59,606 nt of DNA, taken from assembly GCF_024305175.1 (NCBI RefSeq), contig NZ_JAMWYY010000014.1:1-59606 (forward strand), read 5' to 3'. Positions within the stretch are counted from its first letter, which is position 1, and each line of letters starts with the position of its first letter. Shown here piece after piece: positions 17,882 to 27,022 of this stretch. The notes below the pieces were generated by a model, which ran no database searches, was not told where the DNA came from, and saw only the letters and a program-made list of their open reading frames with translations. Source of the stretch: Flavobacterium sp. GTDB lineage: Bacteria > Bacteroidota > Bacteroidia > Flavobacteriales > Flavobacteriaceae. The position numbers were made by a program, and so were the translations under genes.

Positions 17882-20044
17882 TTATATTTTTTTAATCAAC
17901 ACTTTTTCCTGTGTAAACTGGTAGGCGGCATCAAGAAAAGCAAGCATATCTTTCCAGTTGCTGTTTGGTGTAAAGTAGTTAGCATAATACTTATATGCTT
18001 TAACCGTAAGTTTATTGCCATTTAGAGTTGCAGTACTAACAAAGCCGCCTGTACTGTTTTCAACCTTTTTGTTCAGCTTGTCTAAACCGGCTACAGTATA
18101 ACCTTCTGGCACTGTAAATTCTATCGTTTCTTCAAAAGAGCGTGGATAGGGAAAGTATACATTATTTGTCCTTTTTTGCTCCTTCTCATCTATTTCAACC
18201 TGCTGCCCAATCAGCTTGCCAATTTCAAAAACATAGTTCGATCCTGCGCTTTTAAGCAGGTTATCTTTAACCGTAAAATCTTCTTTATAGCTAAAGGCAG
18301 TATTTTTACCAAAGCGGCCTGTATTTACAATTTCAAGTTTATGGTCATCTACTTCAAAACCAAGCTCGCCTTCAAGGCTTTTTTCAAATTCTTCTTTTTG
18401 CTTGTCACGCAATTTGTTCTTTAATGCGTCAAATTCGTTAGTGTACTGTTCTTTTTTCTTCTTGCTCCTAACCAGTTCTAATAGTGGGGTAGTACCATAT
18501 TTTGCATAATCTTCGGCAACATAGTCGAAAAAGTACATTTTATCATCTTGGTCCTGGTCTTTGTTATGGCCATAGTGTTCTGATTCACGCTTTATGTTAA
18601 GTACAGAAAAATCAGCTCCCAAAGAGGCATAAATAGTTTCTTTGCTCATATTGTCCTTATGAGTAGAAGAGGGCAGTTGTATAGTTTTGATACCATTAAC
18701 CACTTTACCTTTAGCAGCCTGAAGCGCATAAGCCTCAGCGTTTTCTATATAAGGGTTTATCTGGTCGGCATTGGTATATGGCGAGAAGAATTGCAGGTAA
18801 ACAGGATTAGCTGTATTAGCTTTAATCATTATTATGGTGTTCTTCTCTATCAGCAGGTCTTTAATGCTGCCATTATAACGTGGTGTGGCAACAACAATTT
18901 CATAATTAATATCTTTCCATTTCAGGAAAGCCATAAAATGGTTTATAAACTGTATCTCGTTAGTAAAGAATACGGGCGCATAGCCATAAAGATCAAAAGG
19001 ATACATAATATCGGCCTCTTTAACCACAAAAGCCTCTACATAACGTGTGTAGTACTGGTGGCGTGTGTAGTAATATACTTCGCGCACCATTTCTTCATCA
19101 CTTTTAAAATTGCGGTTTTTTACGAAATTTTTAATTTCGCTTATGTCGCCCTGAGGCCAGAACCTTGCATCATAAAAATCAAGTACATCATCTGCACTTA
19201 CTGTTTTTTTTATGATACTTTCCTTTTCCGGGAGGAATGCCGAAGCCCTTTCTTCAAACTTGCCTGAACGGGCAAAAAACACCTGGAATTTATAACACGG
19301 CACTTCTGCCAAAGGGAAGAACCACCTTGGGAAATCATTCTTCTCTATATCAGTAGCTACAAGCTCATAAGTACGGTTTTTACTTTTAGGGTCAGAAGTC
19401 TGCTTAAGTTCCGGTGCGCCATTATAACTGTTGAAGTTTACAAAAAAATCATTTTCAGTTTTAAATGTTATCTTCATATTCATTACCGGATATTCATCTC
19501 CTAAAGAGGTTTCCACCGGGTCAAAACCATATTCATAGATAGATTTAAACGGCTCTTCGGCATAAAAATAAAAATCGATAATATCGCCAACTTCAAGGTT
19601 CGATATGGCAATTTTTTTGCCTTCATCCATATTAACAGCTTCTGCTTTTACATCAATTTCACGCTCACTGCCATCAGGTTTGATAACTTTTATACCTATC
19701 GTGTTTTCGGCTTTCCTGAAGGTAAAACCTACACCTCTTGAAGAATAAAACCTGTCTTTGAACGAGAATTCTGAGAACTCTGTTACAGCAGCCTGATCCT
19801 GGAGTTTTACCCTCTTCCGTACGGAAGAGATATATGTAACATTTGTACCGAATTTATGGTAATCATAATTTTCATTTTTGTAAATAACCACTGCCGATTC
19901 GTTTTTCCACTTTTCGGGAATGGTAACAGCTTTTTTATATTCGTCGTTTGCACCCCAAAACATATTTTTTATTTCGGCGCTGTCCTGAGCACTTACAATA
20001 CCGCAGTAAAGCGATAGCAGGATAAATAGTAACTTTTTATTCAT
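17882..20044 (-). CDS. DUF3857 protein with a degenerate transglutaminase-like domain
   Basis: A 720-residue exported protein (signal peptide ending VSAQ at residue 20). The N-terminal half matches DUF3857 (GKKIAISNLEVGDIIDFYFY). The region that should be the transglutaminase core aligns by eye with the upstream paralogue, but the catalytic Cys is replaced. NEIQFINHFMAFLKW (residues 362-376) stands where DCKGMANLMRQMLKI stands in the paralogue, and no equivalent His or Asp is seen. It is therefore likely a non-catalytic partner. Its start overlaps the paralogue's stop by 1 bp. Confidence 0.85.
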   Translation of the reverse strand: MNKKLLFILLSLYCGIVSAQDSAEIKNMFWGANDEYKKAVTIPEKWKNESAVVIYKNENYDYHKFGTNVTYISSVRKRVKLQDQAAVTEFSEFSFKDRFYSSRGVGFTFRKAENTIGIKVIKPDGSEREIDVKAEAVNMDEGKKIAISNLEVGDIIDFYFYAEEPFKSIYEYGFDPVETSLGDEYPVMNMKITFKTENDFFVNFNSYNGAPELKQTSDPKSKNRTYELVATDIEKNDFPRWFFPLAEVPCYKFQVFFARSGKFEERASAFLPEKESIIKKTVSADDVLDFYDARFWPQGDISEIKNFVKNRNFKSDEEMVREVYYYTRHQYYTRYVEAFVVKEADIMYPFDLYGYAPVFFTNEIQFINHFMAFLKWKDINYEIVVATPRYNGSIKDLLIEKNTIIMIKANTANPVYLQFFSPYTNADQINPYIENAEAYALQAAKGKVVNGIKTIQLPSSTHKDNMSKETIYASLGADFSVLNIKRESEHYGHNKDQDQDDKMYFFDYVAEDYAKYGTTPLLELVRSKKKKEQYTNEFDALKNKLRDKQKEEFEKSLEGELGFEVDDHKLEIVNTGRFGKNTAFSYKEDFTVKDNLLKSAGSNYVFEIGKLIGQQVEIDEKEQKRTNNVYFPYPRSFEETIEFTVPEGYTVAGLDKLNKKVENSTGGFVSTATLNGNKLTVKAYKYYANYFTPNSNWKDMLAFLDAAYQFTQEKVLIKKI

Positions 20045-21966
20045 TATAGTTTAGTTAAGGTAATTTGGTCGTTATAAAGTTTTTTAAGCTTGGTTATGGC
20101 ATCATTCCAGTTGGCGAAGTCTGCTTTTTTAATGGTGCCGTTTTTAATTACAAAATGCTTTTTATAGACAATTGCATCGCCTTTTTGCTCGTAAGCTGCG
20201 GTTAAGGTATAATCGTTAGTATCTACAACAAGTGTTTCCGGAAGTCTGGAAACTGTATAACCCTGTGGTATAGCAAGTGTAATGTTAGATTCATAATCTT
20301 TTTTGTAGCTGAATTCAAAGTCGGTTTTTCGCTCTTTAAAATCAAGTCCTGCCATTTCCTCAAGATAATCAAGGTCAACATACATTTCATTATCAAAAGA
20401 TGAAACCCTGTTTCTCAATACCGCATCATATTCAACTGTAAGGGTTATATCCCTGTCGGTAAGGTTAGAAGTTTTTATGTTCGATATAGAGAAGTTCTTA
20501 TCGCCGCGGCTAAGGTAGTTTTGCAGCACATCTTCTTTTTTATCGTTTTTAATGTTGTTGTAGCCGTATAAAAAGTAGGCGCGGCTTTCGCCGATAAGGT
20601 TGCCCTTTACTTTCCCTTTAAGTGTTTCCCCCTCTATGCTGAAGTTGATATTATAGCTTTCTTTATTAGAGGCAGCAGGGGTTATTGGTACTTTTGCAAT
20701 TATATATTTATCACCGTCTTCAATCATTACTTCCTTACCCTGAATACGCTCTGCATAATCACCAAACGAGTTATATTTCTCTGTACCATCAAGAAAATAT
20801 TTTTTGCCGTCTTTAAATAAGGTGCAAATCATGTGGTTATCTACACATAACGATGGAGTAGTGTAATCATAAGCAATGTGTTTTGTACCAATCCAGGTAA
20901 GGCGGGCATCAAATCCTGCAATCTTTAGCATTTGGCGCATAAGGTTAGCCATGCCCTTGCAATCTCCGTAGCGCTTTTTATAAACGTTTTGAGATGCATC
21001 AGGGCGAAAGCCTGCAAGCCCGTCTTCAAAAGCGATATAACGGATATTATCCTGCACCCAGTAATAGAGTTTCTTTATTTTCTCTTCATCGGTTTTTGCG
21101 CCGGCAATAAGCTCATTTACTTTTGCCTTAAGTTCGTCAGGATTTTCATCTACACTATCTACCAATGATTTGTACCATTTGTATAAATCGGCAGTCGAAT
21201 TAAAAAGTGTGGTCTTTTTACCTTCATTAGTATATGATTTGGCTACAACCAAAAGGTGCGGATAGATGTATGACGGGCCCGGCGCTGACTCATCTTTGTA
21301 TCTTGCCGCTACATTTTCTAACGTATAGGTGTAAATGGTGCCTTTTCCTTTAGGGTCAGGCTTGCTGGTTTTTTTAACATCAAAACCTGCAAAATTCATT
21401 TCTTTAAACTCTATTTCGAGCCAGGTGGGTACAAATATCTCAATCTCTTTTTTTACAATCGGGTATTCATCATTAAAATACAGGGAAGTAAAATACTTTA
21501 CATCTTTATATTTTTTGTCGAGATTGTAATTATAAGTATAGCCCTGCACCGGAAACGTAACTTCCATATACTTTACCCTGTAGTCATTGTAGAACAGGTC
21601 GTTACTGGTATAGAATTCGTCCTTTACTGTAAAATTCGCATATTTATCATTCCTGTATTTCAGGCTGAAGTCCTGAATCTCCGACTGGCTGTCATAAAAT
21701 TCATATTTATGAATATCGGCACGGTGGTTAATATTCATAAGCCTTTCTTCAATGTGATGGTTAACCGCCACACCTGCATCATCTTTGTTCAGTTCAAAAG
21801 AAATATTTTCTTTGCTTGTTAAGACTGCTACATCATCTTTGCCGTGTTTTTCCCGAAGTTGTTTGGCAAGGGCAATGTCTTCTGTAGTAGGGTCAATGTT
21901 TTTCTGCGCATTTGCTGACTGAAAAGCCAAAGCCGCAAACAGCAGCGCCATAGTAATTTTCTTCAT
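20044..21966 (-). CDS. DUF3857 domain transglutaminase-family protein
   Basis: A 640-residue exported protein (signal peptide ending ANAQ, residue 21). DUF3857 occupies roughly residues 50-240, followed by a transglutaminase-like core. That core has an intact Cys-His-Asp triad: RYGDCKGMANLM (Cys336), VDNHMIC (His378) and YFLDGTEKY (Asp393). Such proteins probably act on peptides or surface polymers in the periplasm; the substrate is unknown. It leads a three-gene unit with its catalytically empty paralogue and a DUF6265-like lipoprotein. Confidence 0.9.
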   Translation of the reverse strand: MKKITMALLFAALAFQSANAQKNIDPTTEDIALAKQLREKHGKDDVAVLTSKENISFELNKDDAGVAVNHHIEERLMNINHRADIHKYEFYDSQSEIQDFSLKYRNDKYANFTVKDEFYTSNDLFYNDYRVKYMEVTFPVQGYTYNYNLDKKYKDVKYFTSLYFNDEYPIVKKEIEIFVPTWLEIEFKEMNFAGFDVKKTSKPDPKGKGTIYTYTLENVAARYKDESAPGPSYIYPHLLVVAKSYTNEGKKTTLFNSTADLYKWYKSLVDSVDENPDELKAKVNELIAGAKTDEEKIKKLYYWVQDNIRYIAFEDGLAGFRPDASQNVYKKRYGDCKGMANLMRQMLKIAGFDARLTWIGTKHIAYDYTTPSLCVDNHMICTLFKDGKKYFLDGTEKYNSFGDYAERIQGKEVMIEDGDKYIIAKVPITPAASNKESYNINFSIEGETLKGKVKGNLIGESRAYFLYGYNNIKNDKKEDVLQNYLSRGDKNFSISNIKTSNLTDRDITLTVEYDAVLRNRVSSFDNEMYVDLDYLEEMAGLDFKERKTDFEFSYKKDYESNITLAIPQGYTVSRLPETLVVDTNDYTLTAAYEQKGDAIVYKKHFVIKNGTIKKADFANWNDAITKLKKLYNDQITLTKL

Positions 21967-22027
21967 AAGCCTTTAAAAGGTCGAAAGATAGGATATTTAT
22001 TGGTATTTTTTAACAATAGTTTATGTT

Positions 22028-22055
22028 AAAAAAGCGCGCCATGTGGCGCGCTTTC
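22028..22055 (-). terminator. Terminator of the ASPIC/T9SS gene
   Basis: The stem AAAGCGCGCC / GGCGCGCTTT has a 4-nt loop. On the minus strand it is followed by a T run. It lies 23 bp beyond the stop of the gene at 22078. Confidence 0.88.
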
Positions 22056-22077
22056 AGACATAGTTGATTTTTGTAGT

Positions 22078-24084
22078 TTATTTCTTTATGAATTTAGCAG
22101 AATGATATTTACCATTGCTGTCTTTTAATACAAGCAGGTAATTGCCGTTTGCAAGCTGCTGCACTTTAAGTGCATTATTTTCTACCTTATTTGTGATAAT
22201 AAGCTTACCGGAAATATCATAAACGTGTGCTTCTGTAATTTGTGTAGTATCGTCCGATGTAAAATTCAGGACATCTTTAACCGGGTTAGGGTAGGTGCTG
22301 AACAGTTTAGTGGTAAATTTACCTGTACCAAGCGTAGAGCCTTCCTGCACCGTAATAGCCTGGTTAACATCAGGGTTTTCTATAACATCTATAATGCCAG
22401 AAGGCCATTTAATTATAATCTGCTCTATAGCATCTGTAGTGCCAAGCCCAAAATGTGTGTTTAACGAACTCATGTAACGGAAACCGTCTCCGCTGCGCAC
22501 ATCACGAATTTGTTTTTCCCATCCGTCACCTTCAGCATACACCTCTACACGGGCACCAATACCGTTACGGTTGCTTTCGGTACCTTCAAGGTGCAGTTTT
22601 ATCCAGTTATTATCATTGCCGTTATTCAGTTTCATCTGGTTAAAGTTCAGGATGTCCAGGAAACCATCATTATTTAAATCGCCAATAGGCCCAACAGAGG
22701 CATTTGCCTGCGTTTTTGTAAAGGTCATGTCGCCGTTATTAAACATTATGTAGTTGCCGCCGCCCATAACATCTATCCACCCGTCATTATTAAAATCGTG
22801 TGCTATATGCTCACGGTTCAGTTCAAAAAGGTCAGCAAAGCCGGAGCCTTCAGTAACATCAGTAAAAGTACCGTCACCATTATTCCGCATTAATTTATGT
22901 GGCCCGTTTGCCGTTGAGTTTGCTCCTACAAGGGCATCCATGTCGCCATCATTATCAAAATCGCCCCAGGCTGTAGACCATGTTTGCAGCATATCGGCAA
23001 GGTTGGCTTCCTGGCTTACGTTGGTAAAAGTGCCATCGCCATTATTTCGGTGAAGTTCGTTTATCGAGGCTGGGTCTCCGCCACCACGGCATTTTGCAAT
23101 AAACAGGTCGGCATCGCCATCATTATCATAATCTACCCATATCGAGCCATAGTTACCACCACTCGGGTGATCGCCAATTCCGCCCTGTACCCAGCTAAAA
23201 CCGCCATTGCCGTCATTAAGAAAGTAACAGTTTGGCGCAACATCATGGCAAACAAATGCATCAAGATGCCCATCATTGTTTAAATCGACAAAGTTGGTGC
23301 GCTGCGAAAAAATAGACTGTGGCGATTGCATGGCTGTATATTGTGTGCCATCTGCATTGGCTATCATTAAGGCTGCACCGTTACCATTGCCATAAAGCAG
23401 GTCGTTAAAGCCGTTTCCGTCATAGTCTCCTGCTGCAAGGCTCCAGCCCGGCATGTAAGGAGTACTGCCCGCCACTCTTGCAGTTTCTGTAAAAGTACCG
23501 TCTGTTTGCTGATAAAACATTTTAATCTGGTTATTATCAGGGATAACTATATCATCAAAATAATCGCCATTCATATCAACAACACACATAACATAAGAGC
23601 CGGTAGCATTATACTGTACGGTTTCAAATAATGCCGGTGTAAATGCTGTTTCGAACACCTGAAAAGTAAAGTTGAAGTCATTCCAGTTATTATCAAAAGC
23701 AATATAATAGGTTTCGCCTGCCTGTGCCGTAAAACTTACTATAGAGGAATAGCTTGAGCCGCTGTCGTCATCTCCTGCAACGCAGGTAAGGTTACCACAC
23801 ATGCCATTATATACATGCACACGCGTGTCTTGCGGGGTAAACCCCTGCACATCTGTACTTACTGTAACGTTTACTGTAGTTGCAGATGTGTAGCTATACC
23901 ATATACCTTTTGTAACATTATTATTAACACCATTAGTACAAATAGGTGCAGGTACCTGGCTGCCATCTGAATAGGTGGCATTGTATATACCTACAGTTAC
24001 GGGTACTGCTGTAGCGCAATTGTTTTGGGCATGCAGCGCAAAAGCACTTATGCCGCAGGAAATAATAGTAAAAATCTTTTTCAT
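22078..24084 (-). CDS. FG-GAP/VCBS repeat protein with ASPIC/UnbV domain and T9SS sorting signal
   Basis: A 668-residue secreted protein. The start is ATG 24082-24084, giving MKKIFTIISCGISAFALHAQ; the longer frame adds 15 residues before the signal peptide. Domains in order: a pre-peptidase-like beta domain (about 22-150), seven or so integrin-like DGDGxxD repeats (VDYDNDGDADLFIAK, GDFDNDGDMDALVG), the ASPIC/UnbV domain (GTESNRNGIGARVEVY ... HFGLGTTDAIEQIIIKWPSG), and a type A T9SS signal from FSTYPNPVKDVLNF to KFIKK. It lies 35 bp downstream of the second cytochrome gene. Confidence 0.92.
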   Translation of the reverse strand: MKKIFTIISCGISAFALHAQNNCATAVPVTVGIYNATYSDGSQVPAPICTNGVNNNVTKGIWYSYTSATTVNVTVSTDVQGFTPQDTRVHVYNGMCGNLTCVAGDDDSGSSYSSIVSFTAQAGETYYIAFDNNWNDFNFTFQVFETAFTPALFETVQYNATGSYVMCVVDMNGDYFDDIVIPDNNQIKMFYQQTDGTFTETARVAGSTPYMPGWSLAAGDYDGNGFNDLLYGNGNGAALMIANADGTQYTAMQSPQSIFSQRTNFVDLNNDGHLDAFVCHDVAPNCYFLNDGNGGFSWVQGGIGDHPSGGNYGSIWVDYDNDGDADLFIAKCRGGGDPASINELHRNNGDGTFTNVSQEANLADMLQTWSTAWGDFDNDGDMDALVGANSTANGPHKLMRNNGDGTFTDVTEGSGFADLFELNREHIAHDFNNDGWIDVMGGGNYIMFNNGDMTFTKTQANASVGPIGDLNNDGFLDILNFNQMKLNNGNDNNWIKLHLEGTESNRNGIGARVEVYAEGDGWEKQIRDVRSGDGFRYMSSLNTHFGLGTTDAIEQIIIKWPSGIIDVIENPDVNQAITVQEGSTLGTGKFTTKLFSTYPNPVKDVLNFTSDDTTQITEAHVYDISGKLIITNKVENNALKVQQLANGNYLLVLKDSNGKYHSAKFIKK

Positions 24085-24119
24085 AATGTGAGGTTGTTTA
24101 TTAATAGTCAGGTTGTATA

Positions 24120-25235
24120 TTATGGACAAGGCCCTTCTAAAGAATTAATCCAGTCTGCCATTAGCTGTATGCCTTCATCATGCTTAATAGTGCGGCCAAG
24201 CATAGGCATACGATAAGATTCATCTGTAGTGTTAAGCCTGTAATATAATGCGCTTCGCGCAGGATTGCCTTTGGCTACAATATGAGAAATAGACGGATTT
24301 ATAAACTCCAGAGGTTCTATGCATACACCCAGATTTTCTGGGTTTGTAGTCTCGCTAAAAGCAAAGCGCATAGGCATATAGTCGCAATGGGCGCCTTCAC
24401 TGTGGCAGTGTGCACAGTTAATATCAACATAAGAGCGTACTCTTAGCTCTAAAGGCTGGCTGGCATCCTGCCAGTTAACAGTACTGGTTATATTGCCCGG
24501 CAGGTTATCTTCAAGATAGCCTTCCTGTATCCACCTGCTTAACTGGTTCGCGTTACCATCGGCATAGGCATACATCCTGTTAAGGTTCTGGGGCTTGGTG
24601 CCTATTGGTATGGCAAGCGGGCCTGAGTTACCGTTGCTGTTGTTTATTTTGTGGCAGGTAAGGCACTCTGTTTCCGAAGGTATCCTGTAGCTGGCACTTT
24701 TAGGTGAACCGTTTTCATTCCAGCTTACATCGGTAAAGCTGCCATCAAGGTCAAGAAACGCTTCTGTCTGCTCATCATTCCATACATAATCGGCAAAAAG
24801 CCACTCGCTGCCTTTTTTAATCATCAGCCTGGTTTCTATAATACGTGTAGTATTACCCGGCTGCACATTTTCATAATAAAAGTTTTTTATTAAAGCAGTG
24901 CCCGAGGGGAAGTTAAGCAACTCACTATCTGCGGTATAAACAGCTTTACTACCTGCCGGCATCCATATAAAACGTTTTTTATGGGCATAATCAGTAAATA
25001 ATGCACTGTTCAGTTCATAAGGGAGTACTTTATAAGAGGGCTGAAGGTTTTTAAGATCGCCTTCAAAAAATTTATAATCGGAAAGTTTTGCATAGGGTAC
25101 TGCAGTTAAGTCCATAACCACGGGCGATACCGGATCAGGAACTTCGGTGTATTCCTCACCGTCATCTGTACCACAGGCGGTAAACAGCATTAATGTTATT
25201 AACAGAAGAGTTTTTAAATAATAGTTGTATTTCAT
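24120..25235 (-). CDS. Diheme c-type cytochrome-like lipoprotein (SO2930-like)
   Basis: A 371-residue lipoprotein (lipobox LFTAC, then GTDDGEE, an acidic stretch as in surface lipoproteins). Two c-type haem motifs are present, CLTCH at mid-protein and CAHCH further on. An N-terminal beta domain carries the conserved KLSDYKFFEGDLKNLQPSYK and KRFIWMPAGSK. This matches the SO2930 diheme cytochrome family, which I recall as roughly this size. It lies 87 bp after its paralogue and has a -7 box of its own. Electron transfer at the cell surface or periplasm is likely; the partner is unknown. Confidence 0.85.
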   Translation of the reverse strand: MKYNYYLKTLLLITLMLFTACGTDDGEEYTEVPDPVSPVVMDLTAVPYAKLSDYKFFEGDLKNLQPSYKVLPYELNSALFTDYAHKKRFIWMPAGSKAVYTADSELLNFPSGTALIKNFYYENVQPGNTTRIIETRLMIKKGSEWLFADYVWNDEQTEAFLDLDGSFTDVSWNENGSPKSASYRIPSETECLTCHKINNSNGNSGPLAIPIGTKPQNLNRMYAYADGNANQLSRWIQEGYLEDNLPGNITSTVNWQDASQPLELRVRSYVDINCAHCHSEGAHCDYMPMRFAFSETTNPENLGVCIEPLEFINPSISHIVAKGNPARSALYYRLNTTDESYRMPMLGRTIKHDEGIQLMADWINSLEGPCP

Positions 25236-25267
25236 AAAGTTATCCTACATAATTGTGTGAATGATAA

Positions 25268-25275
25268 CAAATATA
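25268..25275 (-). promoter_or_regulatory. -7 box for the second cytochrome gene
   Basis: On the minus strand this reads TATATTTG, a perfect TAnnTTTG, 33 bp before the start codon at 25235. No good -33 element is seen. An identical octamer stands before the paralogue. Confidence 0.5.
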
Positions 25276-25322
25276 GAAATAAAAACCCTACTTCATTAAA
25301 TTAAATTAAATTTTAAAAACTG

Positions 25323-26420
25323 TTAATCACAAGTGTTTTCAAGGCTGTTTATCCAGTCTTCAATAAGCTCCAGCCCTTCCTGGTGCACAACGGTGCGCCC
25401 AAGTGTGGGCATCATTTCCGATTGTATTGTGGTGCTCATCCTGAAATGCATTAATGACCCCTCTACATCTCCGCCCTTCACGATATACTGCTGGTTACCT
25501 GTAACAAAATCTACAGGCTCCCTGCAAACACCTAGGTTAAAAGCTGTTTCGCTTTGTGCGAAAGAAAGTTCCATAGGTGTATAGTCGCATGATGTCCCCA
25601 AGCTATGGCAGTGTGCACAATTAATGTCAAGGTAAGAGCGCACGCGCAGTTCTAAAGGCTGTGTTTCGTCCTGCCAGTTAACCGTAGCTATTATACCATT
25701 TGGCTTGGTGTCTAAATATCCTGCATCTATCCATTTTGTCAGCTGGTTTTTAGTTCCGTCGGCATAGGCATACATCTTGTTAAGGTTTTGTGGTTTTACA
25801 CCAACAGGTACAGGTGTTTCGTTTAACTGGTGGCATTTAAGGCAGTCCTGTGGTGTAGGTACTTTATAATTAGTAGACATGGCTGCACCGTTTTGGTTCC
25901 AGCTTATACGCAATGCATGTCCGTCAGTATCCAAAACTGCTTCTGTTTGCTCATCATTCCATACATAAGTAGCAAATATCCAGCCGCTTGCTTTTTTTAT
26001 CATCAGCCTTGTCTCAACTATATATGTAGAATTTTCAGGGCCTACTGTATCATAATAAAAGTTTTTTATGAGTACAGTACCCACAGGAAAATCGGGTATT
26101 TTACTGTCTGAAATGTAAGTTGCTTTACTGCCCGCCGGCATCCAGATAAACCTTTTTTTAAGGGCATAATCAGTAAACAGTTCGCTGTTTAGATTATAAG
26201 GTAAAACCTTATACACTGGGCTTAGGTTTTTTAAATCGCCTTCATAAAAATTATACTCTGACAGGGTAGCATAAGGCACCGCATCGAGGTTTAAAGTTAC
26301 AGGTGATACGGGTTCGTTATCAGGAGGCAGTTGTTTATAATCTTCGTCGTTACCACACGAAATAAAACACAATGATGAAATAATAAAGGTAACGGCGTTA
26401 AAAAAGTAATTGTTCTTCAT
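25323..26420 (-). CDS. Diheme c-type cytochrome-like lipoprotein (SO2930-like), paralogue
   Basis: A 365-residue paralogue of the downstream gene, with the lipobox FISC followed by GNDEDY. It shares both haem motifs (CLKCH and CAHCH), the segment KRFIWMPAGSKA and the last 40 residues (MPTLGRTVVHQEGLELIEDW). The spacer between the haem sites is shorter by a few residues, where the paralogue has an Asn/Ser-rich insert after its first haem. The close similarity points to tandem duplication followed by divergence around the haem sites. Confidence 0.85.
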   Translation of the reverse strand: MKNNYFFNAVTFIISSLCFISCGNDEDYKQLPPDNEPVSPVTLNLDAVPYATLSEYNFYEGDLKNLSPVYKVLPYNLNSELFTDYALKKRFIWMPAGSKATYISDSKIPDFPVGTVLIKNFYYDTVGPENSTYIVETRLMIKKASGWIFATYVWNDEQTEAVLDTDGHALRISWNQNGAAMSTNYKVPTPQDCLKCHQLNETPVPVGVKPQNLNKMYAYADGTKNQLTKWIDAGYLDTKPNGIIATVNWQDETQPLELRVRSYLDINCAHCHSLGTSCDYTPMELSFAQSETAFNLGVCREPVDFVTGNQQYIVKGGDVEGSLMHFRMSTTIQSEMMPTLGRTVVHQEGLELIEDWINSLENTCD

Positions 26421-26425
26421 ATTTA

Positions 26426-26447
26426 CGGTACTGTTACCGCAAATATA
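26426..26447 (-). promoter_or_regulatory. -7 box and inverted repeat upstream of the first cytochrome gene
   Basis: The minus strand reads TATATTTG (26447-26440), followed immediately by the inverted repeat CGGTA-ACAG-TACCG (26439-26426). It ends 6 bp before the start codon at 26420. The repeat would lie across the transcription start, a usual place for a repressor site. Confidence 0.5.
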
Positions 26448-26468
26448 AAATATTTACTGAATTAGAGC

Positions 26469-27014
26469 TTATAACTCAACCCTTACATTCATTTCTTTAA
26501 GCATGTTAATCGATTCTGTAGTAGTATGGTCAAAATTTTCCTGATGGTAATCGTGCTGCTTTTTAAACTCTATTCTTTTTTTAGCGTTGTAAAAGCGGCG
26601 TACTTCTTCCAGCGTTGTAAAAACAGGACGTGGCACCGAAACATTTTTGCCTTCTTTATTTTTCGCAACCATTGTAAAATAAGATGAATTGCAATGCTTT
26701 ACCTTGCCCGTTTGTATATTTTCTGAGCTTACCCTTATACCTACTACCATAGAGCTGTTGCCTACATAGTTTACAGATGCTTTTAGTGTAACGAGTTCGC
26801 CAACCTCGATAGGGTTTAAAAAATCTACGGTATCTACAGAGGCTGTAACACAGTACATACCCGAAAATTTAGATGCGGCGGCAAAAGCTATCTGGTCCAT
26901 CAGCATTAAAATATACCCGCCATGTATTTTACCGCTAAAGTTGGTATGGCTTGGCAGCATAAGCTCTGAGATTGTAACTCGTGATGCGCTTAATTTCCTG
27001 AAATTATCTTCCAT
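26469..27014 (-). CDS. Acyl-CoA thioesterase, hotdog fold
   Basis: A 181-residue cytoplasmic enzyme of the BACH/YciA-like group, hydrolysing acyl-CoA to CoA and free acid. A single 4HBT hotdog domain spans about residues 12-130. It shows the family motif HTNFSGKIHGGYILMLMDQI, where the Asn and the HGG/Asp set line the active site, then VDTVDFLNPIEVGELVTLKA. A charged helical tail of about 45 residues follows. It lies 9 bp downstream of rmuC on the same strand and probably shares its transcript. Confidence 0.9.
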   Translation of the reverse strand: MEDNFRKLSASRVTISELMLPSHTNFSGKIHGGYILMLMDQIAFAAASKFSGMYCVTASVDTVDFLNPIEVGELVTLKASVNYVGNSSMVVGIRVSSENIQTGKVKHCNSSYFTMVAKNKEGKNVSVPRPVFTTLEEVRRFYNAKKRIEFKKQHDYHQENFDHTTTESINMLKEMNVRVEL

Positions 27015-27022
27015 ATTATTAT

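Noticed and set aside
18659..19267. 202-residue plus-strand open frame
   Set aside because: It lies wholly inside the minus-strand DUF3857 gene and shows no domain; it is a shadow of a biased codon pattern.
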